NCBI GenBank assembly: GCA_017303755.1
Contig: JAFLBS010000001.1
Location: forward strand, 1 to 64,000
Length of the DNA: 64,000 bases
Direction of reading: 5' to 3'
DNA from: Flavobacteriales bacterium
GTDB lineage: Bacteria > Bacteroidota > Bacteroidia > Flavobacteriales > Flavobacteriaceae
Shown: one piece after another, positions 53,622 through 61,873 of the stretch
Layout of the letters: each line of letters begins with the position of its first letter
Position numbering within the stretch: position 1 is the first letter of the stretch
Notes under the pieces: generated by a model
What the model saw: the letters and a program-made list of their open reading frames with translations, nothing else
What the model was told of the DNA's origin: nothing
The model's database searches: none
Position numbers and translations under genes: made by a program

Positions 53622-54173
53622 ATGAAAAATTCAATTAAAACATTACTATTAGCTAGTTTGTTGGTTGTAATTGGTTGCAAACAAAATGAAGCTGCAACAA
53701 CAGAAGCAACAGCAACTACTGAAAAACAAGCTGGCGGACAAGAATCTGTGGTCGACGAAACTTCCGTTCCTAACATTGTACAAACTGCGGTTGCAAGTAA
53801 AGACCACACTACTTTGGTTACAGCAGTTAAAGCAGCAGGATTGGTTACCTCGTTGAGCAACGCCGGACCATTTACGGTTTTTGCACCAACAAATGCAGCT
53901 TTTGACAAATTGCCAGCAGGAACAGTTGAAGGATTGCTAAAACCTGAGAAAAAAGGTGATTTGGAAAACATTCTAGGCTATCACACTTACGTTGGAACAC
54001 TAAAAACCGATTATATGCAAGACGGACAAGAGTTTGATATGGTTTTTGGAGGAAAAGTAAAAATCACTAAAAAGGACGATAAAACGTATGTGAATGAATC
54101 TGAGATTGTAGCTTCAATTGAAACTGGAAACGGAATTATTCACGTAATTGGTGATGTTCTCTTACCCAAATAA
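53622..54173 (+). CDS. Fasciclin (FAS1) domain lipoprotein
   Basis: The product is 183 residues from MKNSIKTLLLASLLVVIGC (lipoprotein signal; the upstream TTG/GTG-type extension is rejected). A Thr/Ala-rich linker precedes one FAS1 domain (IVQTAVASKDHTTLVTAVKAAGL; GPFTVFAPTNAAFDKLPAGTVEGLL; LGYHTYVGTLKT; ETGNGIIHVIGDVLLPK). FAS1 domains mediate adhesion. Copies next to NO/denitrification genes are frequent in Flavobacteria and their role is not established. An operator of the proposed regulon lies upstream, so it is probably induced together with ric and nosZ. Confidence 0.88.
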   Translation: MKNSIKTLLLASLLVVIGCKQNEAATTEATATTEKQAGGQESVVDETSVPNIVQTAVASKDHTTLVTAVKAAGLVTSLSNAGPFTVFAPTNAAFDKLPAGTVEGLLKPEKKGDLENILGYHTYVGTLKTDYMQDGQEFDMVFGGKVKITKKDDKTYVNESEIVASIETGNGIIHVIGDVLLPK

Positions 54174-54208
54174 TTATTATTAATTCAGTTGTTTTTCTTT
54201 TAAGAAAG

Positions 54209-54239
54209 AAAGGCGTGAATTGTCGTAATTCACGCCTTT
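54209..54239. terminator. Bidirectional terminator between the fasciclin gene and ric
   Basis: A perfect 13-bp stem, AAAGGCGTGAATT/AATTCACGCCTTT, with a 5-nt loop and a following T-run. Confidence 0.92.
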
Positions 54240-54244
54240 TTCAA

Positions 54245-54976
54245 TTACTCTAAAACGGTAAATCGTTGTTCCAATTCTTTCGCTTTATGAAACAAAATGT
54301 TGTTTTCTAAATGAATGTGCTTGTGCAAATCCTGCTCGTATTCTTTGAGCATGGCAAAAGTCACTTTGTAGGTTTGACAAGCGTCTATTGGCGGATTATA
54401 TTCGTTGCTCAACTCTGAAATTTTTGCAAACAAATTACCTTCGGTTTCGTGATCGTGTTGTAATACTGCAATCGGATTATCAACGGTTCCGAAACCTGGT
54501 TGTTGAATCGTTTCATGATTTTTGATAGCATCCGACATCGTTTTAATAAACGGAAATAGTATTATTTCTTCTTTTTGCAAATGATTGAGTAATTCGGCTG
54601 CACTGATTTTAAATAAATTATTGATTTCAAATAATTCGGGATGCCTTTCACCATGAACCTTACAAAGTTTATCGAGGTACGTCAATAAAATTGGTGTTTT
54701 TTCTTGAATGTAATCGTGATGTGTTTCTAAAATGTAGTCGATTAACAAACTTGGTGAAAAAGATTTAAAATCCATTTCAGAGGAAGAATTAGATTCTAAA
54801 ACAACATTGATTTCGTCTTCTATTTGTTGTACATTCAATCCTTTCGCTTCACAAACTTCGCTTAAGGTTTTATTGCCTTTACAGCAAAAATCAATTTTGT
54901 ATTTTGAGAAAAGAGCAGCAGTTCTGAAGTCGTGTGCTACAAATTCTCCGATTGTGGTTTCGTCTAATGCGTTCAT
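54245..54976 (-). CDS. ric: Iron-sulfur cluster repair di-iron protein Ric (ScdA/YtfE family)
   Basis: The product is 243 residues. The N-terminal ScdA_N/DUF542 domain has TIGEFVAHDFRTAALFSKYKIDFCCKGNKTLSEVC with the Cys-Cys pair near residue 31. The C-terminal hemerythrin-like domain has di-iron His/Glu residues in LETHHDYIQEK, HGERHPELFE, LLNHLQKEEIILFPF, LQHDHETEGNLFAKI and LHKHIHLENNILFHK. Ric repairs Fe-S clusters damaged by NO and oxidative stress. Its promoter carries the same operator at the same spacing as the nosZ operon, in keeping with NO-responsive control. Confidence 0.95.
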   Translation of the reverse strand: MNALDETTIGEFVAHDFRTAALFSKYKIDFCCKGNKTLSEVCEAKGLNVQQIEDEINVVLESNSSSEMDFKSFSPSLLIDYILETHHDYIQEKTPILLTYLDKLCKVHGERHPELFEINNLFKISAAELLNHLQKEEIILFPFIKTMSDAIKNHETIQQPGFGTVDNPIAVLQHDHETEGNLFAKISELSNEYNPPIDACQTYKVTFAMLKEYEQDLHKHIHLENNILFHKAKELEQRFTVLE

Positions 54977-54993
54977 ATTCTTTAAATTTTACT

Positions 54994-55001
54994 CAAAAGT
55001 A
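54994..55001 (-). promoter_or_regulatory. -7 box of ric
   Basis: TACTTTTG on the minus strand, 17 bp before the ATG at 54976. The operator centre is 36.5 bp upstream of its last base. Confidence 0.7.
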
Positions 55002-55022
55002 TTCTAAAGTAGAATCAAAAAA

Positions 55023-55038
55023 TATGAGTTAAATCATA
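55023..55038. promoter_or_regulatory. Operator copy 3 (TATGA-N6-TCATA) upstream of ric
   Basis: TATGAGTTAAATCATA. It lies in the 68-bp gap between the CopD-like gene stop and the ric start. Confidence 0.75.
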
Positions 55039-55044
55039 AACCAA

Positions 55045-55488
55045 CTACAAGCCACCAATTCGAAACAAACTACCTAAAACTACCATTGTGACAGCTATTA
55101 ATGTTACAACCGTGATGAGTAAATACAATAAAGTTGTAGGTTTATCTTGAAGTTTTGGGAACATAAATTTAACTGCTGAAATTGCCATCATAATTGAAAA
55201 AATTAGCAATAGTAACTTAATGCTAATTACTTTTTCGATTGGATTTTGGAATGAAAACCACAGGTCAATTGAAACACCGAAATCATACGACATAATGATT
55301 CCTGTAATCAACAAAACGATTAGCGATGGAATTCCGACAGGTTCAAAATTTTTTCTAAAAAAAGAAATTTCGTCTAACTTTTTGGTCCTGATCGCTTTTG
55401 GAACGTAGCGTAACAATAAAATTAAATGACCGCCAACCCAAATGGTGGCAGCCAGTAAATGCAATAGTAAAACCAGATGATGCTTCAT
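55045..55488 (-). CDS. CopD-like four-helix membrane protein
   Basis: The product is 147 residues with four predicted helices. The start MKHHLVLLLHLLAATIWVGGHLILLLRYVPKA carries His residues in and before helix 1 (LLLHLLAATIWVGGHL), a pattern of the CopD/DUF2269 membrane-cytochrome-like superfamily. Helix 2 is SLIVLLITGIIMSYDFG. Its ATG overlaps the haemoglobin stop (ATGA), so it is coupled to the nos operon. Copper import or haem binding is possible; neither is proven by the sequence. Confidence 0.65.
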   Translation of the reverse strand: MKHHLVLLLHLLAATIWVGGHLILLLRYVPKAIRTKKLDEISFFRKNFEPVGIPSLIVLLITGIIMSYDFGVSIDLWFSFQNPIEKVISIKLLLLIFSIMMAISAVKFMFPKLQDKPTTLLYLLITVVTLIAVTMVVLGSLFRIGGL

Positions 55489-55859
55489 GAAGACAACGTT
55501 TTATACATCATTGCAGCCGAAATATTCAATGCTCTATTTTTGATTTCTTCTGCTTTTTTTCCTTGAAATAATTCGTCAACCGTTTGAATAAACAACTGAT
55601 TCCAATGGTCGAAATGGGTTTTGGTCATTGTACTTTTTTGATGCAATTCTTTGTGTTTTACCATTGGATTTCCCTCATAATTTGCCGAAAAAAACAAGAT
55701 ATTCTCCCAAAAATCATACATCTTTGGCAAATGCAATTCCCAATTGACTTTGGCAACATCAGTAAACAAATAACCAATCACCTCGTCAGTTTTGACTTTA
55801 TCGTAAAACGTATTTACTAATTTTTCAATATCCTTTCGGTGTCTGATGTCGGTTTTCAT
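55485..55859 (-). CDS. Group III truncated haemoglobin
   Basis: The product is 124 residues. It shows the short globin fold of group III: IRHRKDIEKLVNTFYDKV, LHLPKMYDFWENILFFSANYEGNPMVKHKELH (distal pocket Tyr/Trp and CD region), and TKTHFDHWNQLFIQTVDELF, with the proximal His in HFDHW or HKELH. Group III globins are implicated in NO or oxygen chemistry. It follows nosY by 3 bp and is coupled to the CopD-like gene by ATGA. Confidence 0.9.
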   Translation of the reverse strand: MKTDIRHRKDIEKLVNTFYDKVKTDEVIGYLFTDVAKVNWELHLPKMYDFWENILFFSANYEGNPMVKHKELHQKSTMTKTHFDHWNQLFIQTVDELFQGKKAEEIKNRALNISAAMMYKTLSS

Positions 55860-55862
55860 TTT

Positions 55863-56630
55863 TTACAAATCTTTTTTGTTGAACTTTTTTAATGATGTAA
55901 TAAATGGTAGTATTGCCCACAAAGCTAATAATCCAAAAGAAACAATTAATCCGAGCGACGTTCCGAAAAAATCTTTGAAAATTGCTCCAGTATAACCCAT
56001 CATAGCAGAAACATCAAGATGCAATAGAATTTGTATTCGAGCTAAATCAATAGGACTCAAAGCAGTCATTCCTACCATAGCATTCTCGATCGGATAATCT
56101 TGAAATTGAAACAATAAAAACAAAACCAATCCGTCAAAAATTAGAGCAAAAAATAGCCATGTCATTATAGCTATTCCTATTCCTTTGGCTTTATCGCGAG
56201 TTACTATTGAACTTAAAAATGCCAAAGCGGTAAAAATGACGCTGATTAAACATCCTATAGCAATCATCATAAAACCGACACTATCAAATGAGTTGAGTAA
56301 TAACGGGATTCCTGCTCCAATAAAAAAGGCAAAAATCATAGAAAGTGAAAGCCCGAGAAACAAACTGATCCAGATTTTTTTCCTTTTGACGGGTTGACTC
56401 AACAAAAGTTCAATGAACTCGGCACTGTTGTACAAATAGATTGTTGCAAAAAGAATTGAAACCAATGGAACTGTAAATAGAATCACGTTTAATACCGTTA
56501 AAATCCCTTTAGAAGAATTGTCTTCTAAGGCAAATGAACTCCACGACAGTACAGCCAAAACCAAAGTATACGCAATAACAATTTTGCTTTTGAGAATGTC
56601 AAGTAGTATTATTTTGATGATTCGGTTCAT
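55863..56630 (-). CDS. nosY: NosY-type ABC transporter permease
   Basis: The product is 255 residues with about six helices (IVIAYTLVLAVLSWSSFAL; ILTVLNVILFTVPLVSILFATIYLY; IWISLFLGLSLSMIFAFFIG; MIAIGCLISVIFTALAFLSSIV; ITSLKKF end). The NosY hallmarks LLLSQPVKRKKIWISLFLG and SSIVTRDKAKGIGIAI are present. With NosF and NosD it matures the CuZ centre of N2O reductase, probably supplying sulfur. ATGA overlap with nosF. Confidence 0.92.
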   Translation of the reverse strand: MNRIIKIILLDILKSKIVIAYTLVLAVLSWSSFALEDNSSKGILTVLNVILFTVPLVSILFATIYLYNSAEFIELLLSQPVKRKKIWISLFLGLSLSMIFAFFIGAGIPLLLNSFDSVGFMMIAIGCLISVIFTALAFLSSIVTRDKAKGIGIAIMTWLFFALIFDGLVLFLLFQFQDYPIENAMVGMTALSPIDLARIQILLHLDVSAMMGYTGAIFKDFFGTSLGLIVSFGLLALWAILPFITSLKKFNKKDL

Positions 56631-57370
56631 GATACAATTTTGAGTTTCAAGTTTCGCGTTTCAGGTTGTTTTTGCTTTAGAATACTAGCAATGGCTTTTG
56701 AAATTTTGTCTTCGTTGGTTTCTTTTTTTAAATCGGCTACTTTTTTATGAAAATGGACTTCTCCTTCTTGCATGAAAATGATTTCAGTGATTAAATCATC
56801 TAATTCACTTAACAAATGCGAGGTAATCAGTATTAGTTTTCCTTTTTGTTTTTCTTTGATGATTTTTTCCTTCAAAATCTCAGAAGCTAACGGATCTAAA
56901 CCTGCCGTTGGTTCATCTAAAATCAACACATCTGGATTAAATAAAAAAGCCAAAACGGCGCTTATTTTTTGTGTAGTTCCACCCGAAAGTGTTCGCATGG
57001 GTTTATCAAACATTTTTTCAATTTCAAAAGCATGGAGCAAATCTTCGTCTAACGTTTGGTTTGTATTTCTAATTTTTTTAATCATATCGATGATTTGCCC
57101 AATGGTCATGTGATCTGGGTAACGACCAATTTGTGGCATATAGCCGATGTTTTCGCGGTATAAATGTTCTCCTATGACTGATTTCCCATTGAACTCAATT
57201 TCACCACTATCGGGCAAAACCATGCCCAGTATTGATTTTATTAGAGTCGTTTTTCCGCAGCCATTCGGACCGATTAAAGCAATACATTCGCCTTTATCAA
57301 AGGTGAGATTGATGTTTTTTAAGACGTGTTGTTTCCCGAATTTTTTTTCAATATTTTTTACATTTATCAT
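56627..57370 (-). CDS. nosF: NosF-type ABC transporter ATP-binding protein
   Basis: The product is 247 residues. Walker A GPNGCGKTTLIKSIL (near 33), Q-loop YMPQIGRYPDHM, signature LSGGTTQKISAVLAF, Walker B VLILDEPTAGLDP, and switch His in LITSHLLSELD. It energises NosY. The last residues (PETRNLKLKIVS) are encoded by a copy of the CCTGAAAC..CTTGAAAC dispersed repeat, so the C-terminal tail looks acquired from a repeat. Overlaps both nosD and nosY by ATGA. Confidence 0.94.
   Translation of the reverse strand: MINVKNIEKKFGKQHVLKNINLTFDKGECIALIGPNGCGKTTLIKSILGMVLPDSGEIEFNGKSVIGEHLYRENIGYMPQIGRYPDHMTIGQIIDMIKKIRNTNQTLDEDLLHAFEIEKMFDKPMRTLSGGTTQKISAVLAFLFNPDVLILDEPTAGLDPLASEILKEKIIKEKQKGKLILITSHLLSELDDLITEIIFMQEGEVHFHKKVADLKKETNEDKISKAIASILKQKQPETRNLKLKIVS
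56642..56665. repeat. CCTGAAACGCGAAACTTGAA-type repeat forming the 3' end of nosF
   Basis: On the minus strand it reads CCTGAAACGCGAAACTTGAA plus CTC, the same word as the intergenic array at 45933-45961, and is translated as PETRNLKL. Confidence 0.7.
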
Positions 57371-58599
57371 AAGTGCAGTGACTTCATTAAAGGCGTTTTA
57401 TCTATAAAATTATCTGGAGTGATACTCGGCAATACTTTTTCTGATTTATCCAAAAGTGTAATCATAAAACTTCTATACAACAACATAGCTGAAGGTGTTT
57501 TCTCGGTCAAAACAGCAAACAAACTCAACGGATGATACGGCACATCACCAACTCCATTTTTATCCAAATCATAACCTTCGTATTTGTCCCAATAATTACT
57601 GTTGAAGGTGTTTAAAACCAAACTTCCATTGGTACTGATATCGAAAGTATTTTTAAGATAATTATTGTTTACAATTTCGTTTTCCATGCAACTGGCTTGA
57701 ATTTTCATTCCCCAACCATTGGATTCAAATACGTTTTTTTCGACTTTAATGCGCGATGTTCCTTCCATGTAAATTCCGGATGTATTTCGGGCAAATTTGT
57801 TGTTAAAAATATAACTGTCTGCGATTTCTTTGAGTAATAATCCGTAGGCTGAGTCGCCCCAATTTTCTTCAAAATAATTATTGAACATTTTGACGTTTTT
57901 GGTAAACATCACTGCCACACCAGCGCCATTATTTTTGAATACGTTAGTGATATAGGAATCGTCGTTGGAAAACATAAAATGCAAACCATAGCGAATGTTC
58001 TTGTTGGAAATATTGCGCCAAATAATGGATTGCGTTACAAATTCGAAATAAATACCATCGCGATGACCTGTTATTTTATTAGCTGTTATTTGCAGATTAT
58101 CGCATTTCCAGCAATGAATTCCGTTGCCAATGAGTTGTTCTTGCTTACCGTAAGCGCGAATTACGTTGTTTTTAACGATGCAGTTTCTACTGTTTTGCAG
58201 ATAAATTCCGAAGAAATTATTGTCGAGACTATTGTTTTCTATGCGAACAAATGATTTGTCGTAGACTTTGATTCCGCAAGGATCATCAAGTGAAGCATAA
58301 CCCGAATTGATGATTTTAAAACCTTTCACCACAACACTATCCGCATTTATGGAAACAACTTCAAATTGGCGTTGACCATCGAGAATCGGTTGGTTTTTGC
58401 CTAAAAAAACAATTCTCTTATTGATTAGAATATTGCCTTCTTTATACGTTCCTGAGTATACAATAATGGTATCGCCATGAACCGCAACTTCGAGTGCTTG
58501 CTTGATTTTTTTGCATTGAAATTGATTTCCAACTGGAATGGTTTTAGCATTAACAGAAGAAATCAGGAAAAAATACACTATAACGATTAGTCTTTTCAT
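57367..58599 (-). CDS. nosD: NosD, periplasmic copper-centre maturation protein
   Basis: The product is about 410 residues from MKRLIVIVYFFLISSVNA (signal peptide). The body is a right-handed beta-helix of parallel repeats (NNSLDNNFFGIYLQNSRNCIVKNNVI, NNKFARNTSGIYMEGTSRIKVEKNVF, and others), preceded by GDTIIVYSGTYKEGNI and ended by SNYWDKYEGYDLDKNGVGDVPYHP, the NosD signature. The ATG at 58599 overlaps the nosL stop (ATGA) and is preferred over the upstream one at 58626. It works with NosFY to assemble the CuZ site of NosZ. Confidence 0.95.
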   Translation of the reverse strand: MKRLIVIVYFFLISSVNAKTIPVGNQFQCKKIKQALEVAVHGDTIIVYSGTYKEGNILINKRIVFLGKNQPILDGQRQFEVVSINADSVVVKGFKIINSGYASLDDPCGIKVYDKSFVRIENNSLDNNFFGIYLQNSRNCIVKNNVIRAYGKQEQLIGNGIHCWKCDNLQITANKITGHRDGIYFEFVTQSIIWRNISNKNIRYGLHFMFSNDDSYITNVFKNNGAGVAVMFTKNVKMFNNYFEENWGDSAYGLLLKEIADSYIFNNKFARNTSGIYMEGTSRIKVEKNVFESNGWGMKIQASCMENEIVNNNYLKNTFDISTNGSLVLNTFNSNYWDKYEGYDLDKNGVGDVPYHPLSLFAVLTEKTPSAMLLYRSFMITLLDKSEKVLPSITPDNFIDKTPLMKSLHL

Positions 58600-59021
58600 T
58601 GGTACGAATTGAAAACTTGTTCCCAAGTCATTGTCTCAGCTTGTAACAGTTTTTGATATTCTCTTTGAATGATTTCTGATGAGAAAGCGGCACAATTGCC
58701 TCGCATAGGAGAATTAATGGTTCCGCCTTTTAAGAAGAAACTACTCTCTGCGGGAATTAGATTGTTATCTTTTACATAATCGCTTACAAAATAGAATTGG
58801 GTTGGTACGACACTTGATTTTGAAAACTGAATCATGCAAGACACATCATCAAATTTGTAGTGACGTCCTTTTTGGGTGATTAATTCGGCTCCGAATTTTC
58901 CGTTGGCGATGGTCATTTTACAGAAATCGCACGTATCGGAATTGAGTTTTATGGGTTTGGGTTCGTTGGAACTGCACGACACCAAAAGTAAAATAGGTAC
59001 TAATGAAAGAATTGATTTCAT
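58596..59021 (-). CDS. nosL: NosL, outer-membrane/periplasmic copper chaperone lipoprotein
   Basis: The product is 141 residues with lipoprotein signal MKSILSLVPILLLVSC. The copper motif is SDTCDFCKMTIANGKFGAELI (Cys-x2-Cys-x-Met, near residues 30-36), followed by GRHYKFDDVSCMIQF. The Cys/Met motif is the site known to bind Cu(I) for delivery to NosZ. It overlaps the 199-residue membrane protein gene upstream and nosD downstream by 4 bp each. Confidence 0.94.
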   Translation of the reverse strand: MKSILSLVPILLLVSCSSNEPKPIKLNSDTCDFCKMTIANGKFGAELITQKGRHYKFDDVSCMIQFSKSSVVPTQFYFVSDYVKDNNLIPAESSFFLKGGTINSPMRGNCAAFSSEIIQREYQKLLQAETMTWEQVFNSYQ

Positions 59022-59617
59022 GATTCGCTTATTTTCTTTTTATTGAATAAATTGAATTCTTTGTAAACGATAAAAAACAATAAAACTCCACACGCAGTCA
59101 AAAGCCATCCGCCAGTATCAGGAATCGAATAAGCTCCGAAGTTTAGTAATTGTTTATAGCCAATTAACGGCGGTTGATACGCCATTCCGGGAACTTTTAT
59201 GGCCGCATTGGGATCAAGATTGTGACCGTATTCGTAATTCCAGCGGTAAAAATCGATAGCAGCTAGAACCACAAAAACGATATAAAAAATAAAGAATGCT
59301 AGCACCGCTTTTCTTTTGGCGATAAAGAACAACATCAATGAGATGAGAGCAAAACCACCAAAAACATAAGGTAATACTGTAAACTCAAAAAAGTTTTCGG
59401 TGTGTAAAGTTGCCATTCCGATGTAGTGATTGAGACCGTTGATGATTTCTACATCGCCGCCAATTTTGTTAGCGTGTAGTCGGAGTACTAAACCTTCGGG
59501 ATATTGTGGAGCTTCGAGTTGGATTTGCCAAAGAGGAACAAAAAGTGAACCTAAAAATAAGGCAGCAATTATCAATAACATCACTTTGGACAGTATTGAA
59601 ATAGTTGTTTTTTTCAT
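59018..59617 (-). CDS. Four-helix membrane protein of the nos operon
   Basis: The product is 199 residues. Helix 1 is VMLLIIAALFLGSLFVPLW; then a periplasmic segment (QLEAPQYPEGLVLRLHANKIGGDVEIINGLNHYIGM) with His residues; helices ENFFEFTVLPYVFGGFALISLMLFF, AVLAFFIFYIVFVVLAAIDFYRW; an exposed loop with PGMAYQPPLIGYKQL; and a last helix (GGWLLTACGVLLFFIVY). Homologues are a regular part of Bacteroidota nos clusters next to nosZ/nosL. It may be the equivalent of NosB of clade II clusters, but I cannot confirm this. First gene after the structured element, coupled to nosL. Confidence 0.75.
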   Translation of the reverse strand: MKKTTISILSKVMLLIIAALFLGSLFVPLWQIQLEAPQYPEGLVLRLHANKIGGDVEIINGLNHYIGMATLHTENFFEFTVLPYVFGGFALISLMLFFIAKRKAVLAFFIFYIVFVVLAAIDFYRWNYEYGHNLDPNAAIKVPGMAYQPPLIGYKQLLNFGAYSIPDTGGWLLTACGVLLFFIVYKEFNLFNKKKISES

Positions 59618-59644
59618 TACTTTTTTTATTAGTATTGGGATGTC

Positions 59645-59787
59645 TAGCCCAGATAGCAGTGGAAAGCCTTTTGAAGAGGAAAACCAATTTTTGTTGTTTT
59701 TAAAGAGCGACCAACGGAAGCTTTTTAAAAGCGTACAAAAATGGTTTGAAGCAAAAAAGCTTGGAACGTATAGCTGGATTAGCTTCT
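59645..59787 (+). ncRNA. 143-nt structured element B (candidate RNA / structured repeat)
   Basis: It starts TAGCCCAGATAGCAGTGGAAAGCC and ends ATAGCTGGATTAGCTTCT, in gap-free register with element A at 50072-50214. AAACCAATTTTTGT pairs with ACAAAAATGGTTT (one bulge) and TTTTAAAGAGC with GCTTTTTAAAA (one G-U), exposing the same loop GACCAACGGA at the same offset (61 nt). The stems differ from A yet still pair, indicating selection on structure. It fills the gap between nosZ and the downstream nos genes, on the strand opposite to them. Confidence 0.65.
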
Positions 59788-59795
59788 TGAAAAAG

Positions 59796-59828
59796 AAACC
59801 TACAAGGTTATAAAAACCTTGCAGGTTT
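59796..59828 (-). terminator. Terminator after nosZ
   Basis: A 14-bp stem (one mismatch), AAACCTACAAGGTT/AACCTTGCAGGTTT, with a 5-nt loop. A TTTCTTTTTC tail follows on the minus strand. It would limit readthrough from nosZ into the accessory nos genes. Confidence 0.85.
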
Positions 59829-59836
59829 TGAATAAT

Positions 59837-61813
59837 TTATTTGGTTGCTTTTGGCAAATTGGTTCCTAAACTAAACGTTAAAGGAACGCTGCTTCCAGCT
59901 GGAGAAACACGGACGTAGCCTTGCATTTCTTGGTGTAACGCGCTACAGAAATCGGTGCAATACATTGGGAACATTCCTACTCTATTGGGAACCCATTTGA
60001 GAGTTGTTGTTTCACCTGGCATGATTAAAAGTTCGCCGTTGTCGACACCTTTGATGGCAAAACCGTGAGGAACATCCCAATCTTGTTCGAGGTTGGTGAC
60101 GTGAAAATATACTTCATCTCCAATTTTTATACCTTCAATATTATCGGGAGCAAAGTGTGAACGAATGGATGTCATGTACACGTGAACTTGATTTCCTTGA
60201 CGTACTACTTTGGCGTCTTTTTCGCCTTTTGCAACGTATGGATGTTGGTTATCGGCAATTTTATAGAATTTAAGTTGACCATTGTTTCGAATTAGATCGG
60301 CTGGTGCTGCTTGTGCGTAATGCGGTTCACCGATGGTTGGAAAATCGAGAATCATTTCCATTTTATCGCCACTGATGTCGAATATTTGAGCTGATTGTGC
60401 TAATTCTGGACCTGTTGGCAAATATCTGTCTTTAGTAATTTTGTTGTAGGCAACTAGATATTTTCCGAATGGTTTTTTAGAATCACCACCAGGAATACAC
60501 AAGTGACCTACTGAATAATACGTCGGTGCTCTATCGAGAACTTTAAGCGATTTAATATCCCATTTTACTATTTCAGACGATACAAAGAATGTGGTGTATG
60601 CGTTTCCTTTACCATCGAATTCGGTGTGTAATGGACCTAAACCTGGTTTTTGAACTTCACCATGAAGAGCTGCTTCGTATTTTACTACGTTGATTCCGCC
60701 GTAATTTCCATCGAATTTTTTACTTTGGATGGCAGACATTAATTTATCGAAACTAAAAACCGGAATTAAAGCAGCTAATTTTCCTGAACCTACAATGTAT
60801 TCACCAGTTGGATCAACGTCGCAACCGTGTGGCGATTTTGGACATGGAATCATATAACAAATGTCTTTCAGTTCGGCAGCATCAAGTACAAGAACTTCAG
60901 TTTTGATTTCAGATTTTCCGGTATGTGTTTTTTCATTCCAAGTGTTGTGAGCATAACGTACGGCTTGTTTTTTGGCTTTGCCAGCTTTCAGGTATTCTTC
61001 AGCTTTTTTCCAATTGACAGCCATGATGAAATCTTTGTCTTTTTGAGAAGCGTTAACTTCCAATAAGGTATTGGCTTGCTCGGTATTGTAACATGAGAAG
61101 AAGAACCAACCGTGTGATTTACCTTTTCCTGCGTGAGAAAGGTCGAAGTTTACACCAGGAGTTACAATTTGAAATGCCAAATCCATTTCGCCTTCTTTAC
61201 CCACTTTTACAAAACTAATGTGACCTTTAAAGTTTTCTTTATAGGTATTGATGGCTACATCTCCATTAGAATAATCGGCTGGCACACTAAAACGAGTTCC
61301 CGCAACAACGTATTCTGTATTTTCTGTGATGAATGGAGAAGAGTGATTTCCACCACTATTGGGTAATTCTATGATTTCGGCTGTTTTGAATGTTTTCAGA
61401 TCGATACGAGCAATACGTGGTGTATTGTTTGCATTACCAAAAACCCAACGACCGTCAACTTCACCGTTGGTTTGTGATAATTCGGTATGGTGCAAATCAT
61501 CCCAAGGCACAAAACCATGAGACGTGTTTAACATTGGTTTGGTTTCTTCGCTGTAACCCCAACCTTTTTCGGGATCAACTGAAAAAACGGGAATAACTCT
61601 GAATAATCTTCCGCTCGGAAGTCCGTAAACGCTTAACTGACCACTAAAACCACCTGAAACAAAGTTATAAAACTCGTCGTATTTTCCGGGTGCTACGTAG
61701 GCTTTTTCGGCATTACCCGTAGCCGCATCACTCGAATTTTTAGGTTTACACGATTGTAATAATCCAACAACTAGTGCAACAACTACTGTTGCTTGTACAA
61801 ATTTGATTTTCAT
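59837..61813 (-). CDS. nosZ: Nitrous-oxide reductase, clade II
   Basis: The product is 658 residues; it reduces N2O to N2 in the cell envelope. The N-terminus MKIKFVQATVVVALVVGLLQSC is a Sec/lipoprotein-type signal with no twin arginine, the mark of clade II. CuZ His residues are seen in WDDLHHTELSQTNG (near 110), LSHAGKGKSHGWFF, CPKSPHGCDVDPTG, GPLHTEFDGKG, YSVGHLCIPGGD and GEPHYAQAAPADL. The C-terminal cupredoxin has the CuA motif MYCTDFCSALHQEMQG (near 612-627), preceded by VPHGFAIKG. All expected ligands appear intact. It follows a cytochrome c gene and precedes the maturation genes. Confidence 0.98.
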   Translation of the reverse strand: MKIKFVQATVVVALVVGLLQSCKPKNSSDAATGNAEKAYVAPGKYDEFYNFVSGGFSGQLSVYGLPSGRLFRVIPVFSVDPEKGWGYSEETKPMLNTSHGFVPWDDLHHTELSQTNGEVDGRWVFGNANNTPRIARIDLKTFKTAEIIELPNSGGNHSSPFITENTEYVVAGTRFSVPADYSNGDVAINTYKENFKGHISFVKVGKEGEMDLAFQIVTPGVNFDLSHAGKGKSHGWFFFSCYNTEQANTLLEVNASQKDKDFIMAVNWKKAEEYLKAGKAKKQAVRYAHNTWNEKTHTGKSEIKTEVLVLDAAELKDICYMIPCPKSPHGCDVDPTGEYIVGSGKLAALIPVFSFDKLMSAIQSKKFDGNYGGINVVKYEAALHGEVQKPGLGPLHTEFDGKGNAYTTFFVSSEIVKWDIKSLKVLDRAPTYYSVGHLCIPGGDSKKPFGKYLVAYNKITKDRYLPTGPELAQSAQIFDISGDKMEMILDFPTIGEPHYAQAAPADLIRNNGQLKFYKIADNQHPYVAKGEKDAKVVRQGNQVHVYMTSIRSHFAPDNIEGIKIGDEVYFHVTNLEQDWDVPHGFAIKGVDNGELLIMPGETTTLKWVPNRVGMFPMYCTDFCSALHQEMQGYVRVSPAGSSVPLTFSLGTNLPKATK

Positions 61814-61873
61814 AATATATTGAAATTGAAAAACGGTTTATTGCTTTCACCCAATAAACTATTTTGGTTGTTT

